Part shown: positions 8,241 through 15,294 of the stretch, piece after piece
Layout: every line of letters begins with the position of its first letter
Position numbering within the stretch: the first letter of the stretch is position 1
The notes under the pieces: generated by a model
Database searches by the model: none
What the model saw: the letters and a program-made list of their open reading frames with translations, nothing else
What the model was told of the DNA's origin: nothing
Assembly: GCA_944393605.1 (NCBI GenBank)
Contig: CALYAO010000046.1
Coordinates: 1 to 37,666, forward strand
Length of the DNA: 37,666 nucleotides
Direction of reading: 5' to 3'
Source of the DNA: an uncultured Clostridia bacterium
GTDB lineage: Bacteria; Bacillota; Clostridia; UBA1381; UBA9506
Position numbers and translations under genes: made by a program

Positions 8241-10565
8241 ATGCACAAAAGACGTTTTACCGCACTTCTCACCGCCATGCTGCTGCTGTTCGTGCAGACC
8301 AGTGTTTGGGCCGACAAGATATTTGACGATGTAACAGAACAGACGCTCTTCCAAGGGCTTACCTACAAAAATATCAAGCGGCTTACGACGGACGGCTGGC
8401 AAGATATACATATCGTGGAGGCTGACATGAACGAGCCGCACCTAAAATTCAAGGTGCTGACCGATCCGCAGGGCGTCAGCCATATGACGAATGTATTAAA
8501 CTTTGCCAAGGACAACGATGCAGTTGCCGCGGTGAACGGTGATTTCTTTGCGCGCAAGAGTGGGACGTCTGACCGAGGCAGCGCTGTGGGTGTGACCATC
8601 GTAGATGGCGAGCTTTTGTCCACGCCTTCCACAGAAGCTGGTACCAACGCCTTTTATCAGCTCAAAGACGGCGCGTTTGGCTTTAACCTGTTTAGCTATG
8701 ATATCACCATCACTGCGCCAAACGGCAACACCGACAAGATCAAGCATATCAATAAATATGACAACCTGACGGGCATTGTCATGTACACCCGCGACTGGAA
8801 TAATATTACCATCGATAAGGAATATAACATGGTAAACGTTGTGGTTGTGGATGGGATTGTCACGCAGATCCGTCACGGCATGCCACCTGTGGATATCCCT
8901 GAAAACGGGTATGTTTTGACATGTCTCAAGGATTATAATACGTTTCTCATTGACAATTTCCAGGAAGGCGACCCCATTACCATCGATATCCAGACCACGC
9001 CCAACTACCAGGCCATTGAAACTGCGCTGGGCGGCGGCGGATATCTGGTAACCGAAGGAAAAGTGCCATCCCGGTTCTCGCACAATATTGCGGGAACACA
9101 TCCGCGGACGGCAATCGGTTTGGACCAATCGGGCAAAAAGCTGTTTTTGGTCGCGGTGGACGGGCGGCAGAGCCAGGCGCGCGGCATGTCTCAGACTGAG
9201 ATGGGGCAGCTCATGGTGGAGCTCGGGTGCTATACCGCCCTGAACCTAGACGGCGGCGGCTCCACGACCATGGTGATCAAACCCGATGGGGGAGAGCACG
9301 AGGTGGTCAATTCCCCGTCGGATGGGTCACTGCGCAATGTCGTCAACAGTGCGGCCATTACGCTGGAACTAGAAGATCCCGTCATGATGGGCGTCAAGAT
9401 GCAGGCGGATGATACCCGTCTGTTTGCCGGCACCTCCCGGTGGGTCTGGCTGGAAGGCGTTGACCAATACGGCCGGAAGATGGATATCCCCCAGGAAGAG
9501 GTCACCTGGAGCGTCGATGGGGGCGGCACCGTGACGGACGGCATGTTCTATCCCGACGGTGTGGGAACCGTAACCATTACGGGCCGATATCAGGGCATGG
9601 TGGACACCAAAGAGCTTCAGGTGGTGGAAAAGCCGTATTCCATGTATTTTTCGAGCGAAGAGCTCCATATGAGCACCGGCGGACAAGAGACCTTGTTCCT
9701 CTATGGCAAAGAGGAAAATGGGTATCAAGTTCTCATGTATCCCAAGGATGTCAATATTGAGATTCAAAACGGCCTGGGGCAGATGAACGGCAACAAACTG
9801 ACCGCACTGGCATCGGGCAGCGGGCTGGTGACGGCGCAGCTGGGTGAAACGACGGCACATATGGCGCTGTACGTGGATACGGAAGGAAGCATTGAAGTGC
9901 CCGATGGGTATCAGCTGCCCGATCAGCTGGAGCGGCATGCCGAACTAAACGGCGCGGAAAACAGCTTTCGTTTTACCGTTTTTGGCAACACGCGGGAACC
10001 GCAAAACCTATATGACATCCACATTCAGCAGCGGCTCATTTCCCAGATGCGGGCAAACGGCGAAAAGTTTGGGTTTGTGGGCGGCGAGCTGTCACAGGAT
10101 GTGATGAACGCCTTGGATGGGGACTATTTCCGGGCGGAAAATTATAACATTTTTACCCACAAAGGCAGTACCTTCATTTCCCTCAACAACTCGCAGGGCA
10201 CCCTGTATGGAAGCGACGCCAAGCAGTGGCAGTGGTTTGAGCAGGATATTGCAAATGTGACGGGAAATCTGTTCATCTTCTTAAACAATGACAACATCAC
10301 GGACAATCCCACAGAGCTGAAGCATTTCACCGAGGTGGTGGAAGGTGCGGCGGCGCGCGGCGCAAACGTATTTGTGTTTATGCACAGTTGGGGCAATTTT
10401 ACCACCGTGACCAACGACGTACGCTATATCCACACGGCAGGCGTGTTTGATACGGTCAATCTGCGCGGCCCGGCGACCATTTATAATGTGAAATACTATG
10501 CGGTGACCGTCAATGGCAGCGACGTGACCTACGAGCTCAAGTCCATTATGGACGGTGCAGAATAG
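8241..10565 (+). CDS. Secreted phosphodiester glycosidase family (NAGPA/PF09992) protein with phosphoesterase-like tail
   Basis: 774 residues. A signal peptide covers about 1-24 (hydrophobic core, then SVWA before DK). Residues about 35-375 are a phosphodiester glycosidase domain like that of the mammalian uncovering enzyme: AAVNGDFFARKSG, PRTAIGLDQ, FLVAVDGRQ, and LNLDGGGSTTM near 334. The middle (about 380-560) is beta-rich and resembles bacterial Ig-like modules. The last 200 residues follow the layout of a calcineurin-like phosphoesterase (FTVFGNTRE, FVGGELSQD, SLNNSQG, QWQWFEQDI, VFVFMHSWG) but the metal-binding Asp/His positions look replaced. The start at ATG 8241 lies 9 bp after AAAGGAG; ATG 8235 is possible, and ATG 8208 would leave almost no leader after the promoter. 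Substrate unknown; a cell-surface phosphodiester-linked sugar is likely. Confidence 0.85.
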   Translation: MHKRRFTALLTAMLLLFVQTSVWADKIFDDVTEQTLFQGLTYKNIKRLTTDGWQDIHIVEADMNEPHLKFKVLTDPQGVSHMTNVLNFAKDNDAVAAVNGDFFARKSGTSDRGSAVGVTIVDGELLSTPSTEAGTNAFYQLKDGAFGFNLFSYDITITAPNGNTDKIKHINKYDNLTGIVMYTRDWNNITIDKEYNMVNVVVVDGIVTQIRHGMPPVDIPENGYVLTCLKDYNTFLIDNFQEGDPITIDIQTTPNYQAIETALGGGGYLVTEGKVPSRFSHNIAGTHPRTAIGLDQSGKKLFLVAVDGRQSQARGMSQTEMGQLMVELGCYTALNLDGGGSTTMVIKPDGGEHEVVNSPSDGSLRNVVNSAAITLELEDPVMMGVKMQADDTRLFAGTSRWVWLEGVDQYGRKMDIPQEEVTWSVDGGGTVTDGMFYPDGVGTVTITGRYQGMVDTKELQVVEKPYSMYFSSEELHMSTGGQETLFLYGKEENGYQVLMYPKDVNIEIQNGLGQMNGNKLTALASGSGLVTAQLGETTAHMALYVDTEGSIEVPDGYQLPDQLERHAELNGAENSFRFTVFGNTREPQNLYDIHIQQRLISQMRANGEKFGFVGGELSQDVMNALDGDYFRAENYNIFTHKGSTFISLNNSQGTLYGSDAKQWQWFEQDIANVTGNLFIFLNNDNITDNPTELKHFTEVVEGAAARGANVFVFMHSWGNFTTVTNDVRYIHTAGVFDTVNLRGPATIYNVKYYAVTVNGSDVTYELKSIMDGAE

Positions 10566-10595
10566 AGAAGGCATAACAGCAAGCGCAGACAGCAA

Positions 10596-10624
10596 AAAGG
10601 AGGCAGGAAATCCCTGCCTCCTTT
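10596..10624. terminator. Bidirectional rho-independent terminator between convergent genes
   Basis: AAAGGAGGCAGG pairs perfectly (12 bp) with CCTGCCTCCTTT around a 5-base loop. The flanking A-run and T-run give U tracts on both strands, serving the gene ending at 10565 and the - strand gene ending at 10731. Between this and 10731 about 105 bp hold nothing I recognise. Confidence 0.9.
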
Positions 10625-10730
10625 CCATTGCGCCAAAAGACATGCGCGAGACTGTCTTGGGTCCTTTCGCGCAACATCGAGCGCCAAAAACGCCAGCAGT
10701 CCAATTGCCGCTTGGCACAAGTGGCCTTTC

Positions 10731-11357
10731 TTATGCACCAACGGCCTTCAGCCACAGCTTTGCAATAAGCGCATGACCCGCACGCGTCGGATGCACCCCG
10801 TCGGCCGACCAGATGGTTGGCTCAGCCTGCATGGAGTTGGCCGTAAAAATGCCGTCCAGCGGGATATACAGGCAGTCAAATTCCTTGGCAAGTGCACGTG
10901 CGGCGTGAATCTTGGGATCCAAATCCTCCCGCCAGTTGGATTTATCAGGAATAAAGGGCAGCAGGAAGGGCTCCAGCATGAGAATGGGAATATTTCCCAG
11001 CTCTTGCCGTGTCCGGCTCAGAATGGTCTTGTAATTGTCGTAATAGGCCTCACAGGAGGTCGGGCTGTTTTCGTCATACCGGCGCCAGGTATCATTGATG
11101 CCGATTAGGATGGAAAGGACATCCGGCTTGAGGTCGATGCAGTCCTCCGTCCAGCGCGCCAAAAGGTCGCGGGACCGGTTGCCCGAGATACCGCGGTTTA
11201 AAAACGTCACGTTGTACGCAGGATATGCCGCCTCAAACAGCGAGGCCACATACAGCGGATACCCCATCCCAAGACCAGCGGGATCTTCCCGGTCCCGACC
11301 AGCGTCCGTGATGCTGTCCCCCTGGAACAGAACCGTCATATTTGGTTTTACAATCAT
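10731..11357 (-). CDS. SGNH/GDSL-type esterase or lipase
   Basis: 208 residues, cytoplasmic by appearance since no signal peptide is seen. All four SGNH blocks are present: block I FQGDSITDAG with Ser15, block II GISGNRSRDL with Gly and Asn, block III GINDTW, and block V SADGVHPTRAGH with the catalytic Asp and His. Such enzymes remove acyl groups, often acetyl groups from sugars; close Clostridia homologues are commonly annotated as GDSL lipases, and the substrate cannot be read here. The ATG at 11357 follows GAGGGAG by 9 bp. A near-perfect promoter lies 45 bp further upstream, so it is a single-gene unit, divergent from the exporter operon. Confidence 0.9.
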   Translation of the reverse strand: MIVKPNMTVLFQGDSITDAGRDREDPAGLGMGYPLYVASLFEAAYPAYNVTFLNRGISGNRSRDLLARWTEDCIDLKPDVLSILIGINDTWRRYDENSPTSCEAYYDNYKTILSRTRQELGNIPILMLEPFLLPFIPDKSNWREDLDPKIHAARALAKEFDCLYIPLDGIFTANSMQAEPTIWSADGVHPTRAGHALIAKLWLKAVGA

Positions 11358-11401
11358 AGCACAAAACTCCCTCTGTGATGTATTTTAAATGGTACTTCAT
11401 A

Positions 11402-11430
11402 AGCATATCCAACCACGGCGGAAATGTCAA
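11402..11430 (-). promoter_or_regulatory. Sigma-A type promoter of the SGNH hydrolase gene
   Basis: On the - strand TTGACA (11430-11425), a 17-bp spacer and TATGCT (11407-11402). The same two hexamers with the same spacing occur before ptsH. Confidence 0.85.
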
Positions 11431-11546
11431 GTAAAAACACAAAAAGCGACCAAAAAAAACGAAAAAACGATGGATGCAGCAAGAAGTTTAGAAATTGTTT
11501 ACAAAAAACTAATAACTCTGTAAGAGATTCATGGTATCATTGGAGA

Positions 11547-11576
11547 TAGTCATGGCGGCCGGTCATGTGGTATAAT
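11547..11576 (+). promoter_or_regulatory. Candidate extended -10 promoter of the exporter operon
   Basis: A perfect TATAAT at 11571-11576 is preceded by TGG, giving the extended -10 form TGnTATAAT. TAGTCA at 11547-11552 (four of six) is 18 bp upstream. It would give a leader of about 110 bases before the TTG start at 11694. Confidence 0.6.
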
Positions 11577-11607
11577 AACAGATGGCCCGTCTCCGTGTTG
11601 CAAACAA

Positions 11608-11633
11608 GCGCCGGAAGGGACGGCGCATTTTTG
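11608..11633 (+). promoter_or_regulatory. Leader hairpin with short T-run, possible attenuator
   Basis: GCGCCG at 11608-11613 pairs with CGGCGC at 11621-11626 (7-base loop), followed by ATTTTT. This looks like a weak intrinsic terminator inside the predicted leader of the exporter operon. I do not see a clear competing antiterminator stem. Confidence 0.35.
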
Positions 11634-11693
11634 GTGTGTAGCAAAACTGGCGTAGTGTAAGATTGATTGTATGAAGTGCAGGAGGGTAAGGCA

Positions 11694-13400
11694 TTGAAAT
11701 TAGAAAGGAAATGGAACAAAAAACGAATCATCAAATGGTCCATCATTGGCGTCATCTTGATTGCCATCATTATTTGGATTGTCGTTTCCATCATGGGCGC
11801 ACAGAAACAGCTTGCGTCCCTCATGGCGAGCAACAATGTGGAAGTGGCGGCGCAGCGGGGCAACATCGCCGTGACCATCGAATCCACAGGGGTCATAGAG
11901 CCCTATGAGCGGTATGACATCGTGCCGCTGGTGCAGGGTACCATTTTGTCCGCGCCCTTTGAAGAGGGGGATGTGGTACATAAAGGAGATCTGTTGTACC
12001 AGTTTGATGCCAGCGACATCAACACCAACTTGGAAAAATCCCAGAACAGCCTGGATAAGCTGTATTTAAGCGATAAGACGACAGCGGAGAGCATCGCCGA
12101 CCAAACAATCTATGCCACCGAGAGCGGCAGGATCGTCAACCTCGCTGTCAAAGAGGGGGATACGCTGCCCGCAACGGGTGCGCAGATCTGTGAGATTCAT
12201 AAGGATGCCAACATCGTGGTCACCGTCCCATTCGGCGCGGGGCAGGTGGGGCAGATTGCCACGGGCCAATCCGTGACGCTCGTGAGTGCGGAGCAGATGG
12301 GCTCATTTGGCGGCACTGTGACCTATGTGAGCCCCGGGAGCACCAGCGGCAGCGACGGGTCTGTCCTCTATGACGTGGAGATCACCGCACCAAACCCCGG
12401 CAGCGTTTCCAAAGGTGATATGCTGGTCGCAACCGTACATACGCCGTCTGGGGACATTGAATCCCCACAGGCGGGTACCGTAGACATCGAAAAGGTGGCC
12501 GCAGTGAACGCACAGGTAGGCGGCGACGTCAAGCAGGTGTTTGTGCGCAATGGCGATATTGTGCAAAAGGGGCAGAAGCTCGTGGAGCTCTATAACGAAA
12601 GCCTCTATGACAATCAGGCCAAAAATAATCTGGATAAGAAGGATATCCGGCTGACCATGGATTCTCAGCGGAAGATGCTGGAGGATTACAGCATTACCTC
12701 GCCCATCGACGGCGTGGTCATGTCCAAAACCGCCAAGGCAGGTGACAATGTGGGCACCAGCATGAACGCAAACGTGCTCATGACAGTGGGGGATTTGTCC
12801 CGTATGGTGTTCACCATTCAGGTGGATGAGCTGGATATCTCCAAGGTCATGCTGGGCCAGACGGTCACGGTGGAGGCGGATGCGTTGCCTGACCAGACCT
12901 TCTATGGAGAAGTTACCAACATCGCAACCGAGGGCGAAGCCACCAACGGCGTCACCACCTATGCGGTCAAGGTGACCATCCAGTCACCCGGCGACTTAAA
13001 ACCCGGCATGAACGTCACCTCCAACATCGTGGTGGAAGAGAAGCAGGACGTGTTGTATGTGCCGATGGCCGCGGTCAAAACCGTCGGGGATAAGCATATT
13101 GTGTATGTCAAAACCGACGACAAAGAGCGTTTGGCTGACGCCCCCAAAGAAGATCAGCCCTATACCAAGGAAAACAGCAAAAATGCCGCACCCGCAGGGA
13201 CCGTAGAACGCGAGGTGGAGGTCGGCATCAACGATGAAAATAATGTTGAGATTGTAAGCGGCCTGTCCGAGGGCGAGGTGGTTGCGATCTCCTTTGTGGT
13301 GCAAGATTCCTTCTCTCAAATGATGGGCGCCGCCGGCGGTCCGCCGCCTGATGGCGGAAGCGGTGGAAATGGCGGGCCCGAGGGGGGCGGTGGACAATGA
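11694..13400 (+). CDS. MacA-like efflux adaptor (HlyD/RND family periplasmic adaptor type) with duplicated module
   Basis: 568 residues. One membrane segment at about 14-34 anchors a long extracellular part. Adaptor proteins of this family join a MacB-type ABC pump to its substrate or outer parts. Two copies of the lipoyl-plus-barrel unit are visible. In copy 1 the lipoyl halves lie near 76-107 (VQGTILSAPFEEGDVVHKGD) and 139-170, with a barrel at 172-250. In copy 2 they lie near 268-300 (GDVKQVFVRNGDIVQKGQ) and 332-365, with the barrel after 370. The tail is rich in Gly and Pro. The start is TTG at 11694, 7 bp after AGGAGGG; the in-frame TTG at 11667 lacks a ribosome site. Its stop overlaps the ATPase start (ATGA). 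Confidence 0.85.
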   Translation: MKLERKWNKKRIIKWSIIGVILIAIIIWIVVSIMGAQKQLASLMASNNVEVAAQRGNIAVTIESTGVIEPYERYDIVPLVQGTILSAPFEEGDVVHKGDLLYQFDASDINTNLEKSQNSLDKLYLSDKTTAESIADQTIYATESGRIVNLAVKEGDTLPATGAQICEIHKDANIVVTVPFGAGQVGQIATGQSVTLVSAEQMGSFGGTVTYVSPGSTSGSDGSVLYDVEITAPNPGSVSKGDMLVATVHTPSGDIESPQAGTVDIEKVAAVNAQVGGDVKQVFVRNGDIVQKGQKLVELYNESLYDNQAKNNLDKKDIRLTMDSQRKMLEDYSITSPIDGVVMSKTAKAGDNVGTSMNANVLMTVGDLSRMVFTIQVDELDISKVMLGQTVTVEADALPDQTFYGEVTNIATEGEATNGVTTYAVKVTIQSPGDLKPGMNVTSNIVVEEKQDVLYVPMAAVKTVGDKHIVYVKTDDKERLADAPKEDQPYTKENSKNAAPAGTVEREVEVGINDENNVEIVSGLSEGEVVAISFVVQDSFSQMMGAAGGPPPDGGSGGNGGPEGGGGQ

Positions 13401-14095
13401 TCGTCATCCGGGATATGATCAAAACCTATCGCATGGGCGAGGTTTCCTTAAATGCCTTAAACGGCATCAATCTGCACATTCGTCCCAAGGAGTTTGTCTC
13501 CATCATCGGCCCATCGGGGTCGGGTAAGTCCACCCTCATGAACATGATCGGCTGTCTGGACACCGCGACCAGCGGTACATACCTTTTGGACGGCATGCCC
13601 ATTGAGTCCTACAACGAAGACCAACTGGCGGAGATCCGCAACAAGAAAATTGGATTTATTTTCCAGGGGTTCAATCTTCTGCAAAAGCTGACTGCCCTAG
13701 AGAATGTGGAGCTGCCTCTCATCTATGCCGGTGTGTCCCGCGGGGAACGGCATCGGCTGGCCAAAGCCGCGCTGGAGCGCGTCGGGCTGGGGGAGCGCAT
13801 GTACCACAAGCCCACTGAGCTCTCTGGCGGACAGCAGCAGCGGGTTGCCATCGCACGTGCCCTGTCCAGCCGCCCGCCTCTCATCCTGGCGGACGAGCCG
13901 ACGGGAAACCTCGACACCTCCTCCGGCCGGGAGGTCATGGCCATGATGCACGAACTGCACCAGGAGGGGAACACCATTGTGCTCATCACGCATGACAGCA
14001 AGGTTGCAGAACAGGCTGAACGAGTGATTTGGATTCAGGACGGAAAAATCACCCGCGACAGCGCGCCCGATGAAGGCGGGGTGACCGAGGCATGA
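13397..14095 (+). CDS. MacB/LolD-type ABC transporter ATP-binding protein
   Basis: 232 residues. The ATPase of the export system, working on the inner face of the membrane with the following permease. All motifs are intact: Walker [10 protein letters not shown] at 38-46, Q-loop in FIFQGFNLL, signature [15 protein letters not shown], Walker [13 protein letters not shown], and H-loop LITHD. The family covers lipoprotein carriers and peptide or antibiotic exporters, so the cargo is open. Its ATG overlaps the adaptor stop by four bases and its own stop overlaps the permease ATG in the same way (ATGA), so the three are made in step. Confidence 0.93.
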   Translation: MIVIRDMIKTYRMGEVSLNALNGINLHIRPKEFVSIIGPSGSGKSTLMNMIGCLDTATSGTYLLDGMPIESYNEDQLAEIRNKKIGFIFQGFNLLQKLTALENVELPLIYAGVSRGERHRLAKAALERVGLGERMYHKPTELSGGQQQRVAIARALSSRPPLILADEPTGNLDTSSGREVMAMMHELHQEGNTIVLITHDSKVAEQAERVIWIQDGKITRDSAPDEGGVTEA

Positions 14096-15264
14096 GTTTT
14101 GTCCAGTGCTTTAAGATGGCGTGGAAGAGCATCGGGAGCAGCAAAAGCCGCACCGCGCTCACCATGCTGGGCATTATCATCGGCGTGTGTGCCGTTATCA
14201 TCCTGGTGGGTGTCGTGCAGGGCACCACGAACATGGTGATGGACAACTTCCGCGAGATGGGGACCAACCTGGTTCAGGTCTCTGTCACCAATCCATCTGC
14301 AACCCGCAAACTCACGGTGGAAGACATGGAAGACTTTATGGCCGATAACACGGATTACTGTGAGCTGTATACACCAATTGTCACAGGACGGGGAACGGTC
14401 AAATATCAGACAACCAATCAGCCCATTTCCGTCTATGGTATCAACGAAGACTACATTGCCATCCAAAACATGGAATTTACAGAAGGGCGCGGGATGAGCG
14501 GCCTGGATGTGGAGCGCAACATGCGGGTCGCGATGGTAGAAGAGGGGATGGTGGAGGATCTCTTCGAGGGAGCGGACCCCATCGGGAAGGACATCCGCAT
14601 CAACGGTGAGGTGTTTCAGGTCATCGGCGTCGTCAAGTCGAGTGCCGCTGCCAGTTTGATGGGCGGAGGCGACATGGTATATATCCCCTATACCACTGCC
14701 ATGAAGGTTTTTAAAATTGACAATATCACCTCCTATGCCATCCAGACGTTTGATGACATGCAGGATATCGTAACGCGCAACCTGCAGCTTGCGATGTATC
14801 AAAAATTTCGCGACGAAGACGCCTATATGGTGATCAGCTCGGAGGAAATGCTGGACATGGTCAACACCATGATGGGCACCATGACCAACGTGCTGGCGGG
14901 CGTCGCTGCCATCTCGCTGTTGGTAGGCGGCATTGGGATCATGAACATCATGCTGGTCTCCGTGACCGAGCGGACGCGGGAGATCGGCATCCGCAAGGCC
15001 ATCGGCGCCAAGCGGCGCAGTATCCTCTCCCAGTTTCTCATTGAGTCGGTGGTGGTAAGCTGCATGGGCGGCATCATTGGCATCATCCTGGGGATCGTTC
15101 TGGCCAATGTCCTAGCCAATGCCATGGGGCTGACCGCCTCGGTTAGTACAGGCATCATCTTGTTCTCCTTCTTCTTTTCGATGGGAGTTGGCATATTTTT
15201 TGGACTGTATCCTGCCAACAAGGCCTCCAAGCTCAACCCGATTGAGGCCCTGCGGCATGAATAA
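14092..15264 (+). CDS. MacB-like ABC transporter permease (FtsX domain)
   Basis: 390 residues. Membrane segment 1 follows the SKSRTALTMLGIIIG motif near 18-45; a large extracellular MacB core domain spans about 50-270; three more segments follow in the C-terminal FtsX domain. The conserved cytoplasmic coupling motif ERTREIGIRKAIGAKRR is clear, as is the end PANKASKLNPIEALRHE. This is the typical four-segment mechanotransmission permease and not a classic channel-type exporter. It is the third gene of the operon, and the SLH gene begins 30 bp after its stop. Confidence 0.92.
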   Translation: MSFVQCFKMAWKSIGSSKSRTALTMLGIIIGVCAVIILVGVVQGTTNMVMDNFREMGTNLVQVSVTNPSATRKLTVEDMEDFMADNTDYCELYTPIVTGRGTVKYQTTNQPISVYGINEDYIAIQNMEFTEGRGMSGLDVERNMRVAMVEEGMVEDLFEGADPIGKDIRINGEVFQVIGVVKSSAAASLMGGGDMVYIPYTTAMKVFKIDNITSYAIQTFDDMQDIVTRNLQLAMYQKFRDEDAYMVISSEEMLDMVNTMMGTMTNVLAGVAAISLLVGGIGIMNIMLVSVTERTREIGIRKAIGAKRRSILSQFLIESVVVSCMGGIIGIILGIVLANVLANAMGLTASVSTGIILFSFFFSMGVGIFFGLYPANKASKLNPIEALRHE

Positions 15265-15294
15265 ACAAGGGGTTGTATCATGAAAGGAGTACCT

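Larger units (their letters stand above)
11358..11693. other. 336-bp divergent intergenic region
   Basis: This gene-free stretch separates the SGNH gene (-) from the exporter operon (+). It holds the - strand promoter at 11402-11430, a candidate + strand promoter ending at 11576, and a GC-rich hairpin at 11608-11626. The part from 11431 to 11546 is AT-rich with no gene or clear signal that I can see; TTTACA at 11498 has only a poor -10 (TAAGAG) 17 bp on. Confidence 0.6.

Noticed and set aside
10529-10755. Small - strand frames after the SGNH gene
   Set aside because: They cross the bidirectional terminator and the end of the convergent gene; no ribosome site and a low-complexity Cys/Leu-rich product.
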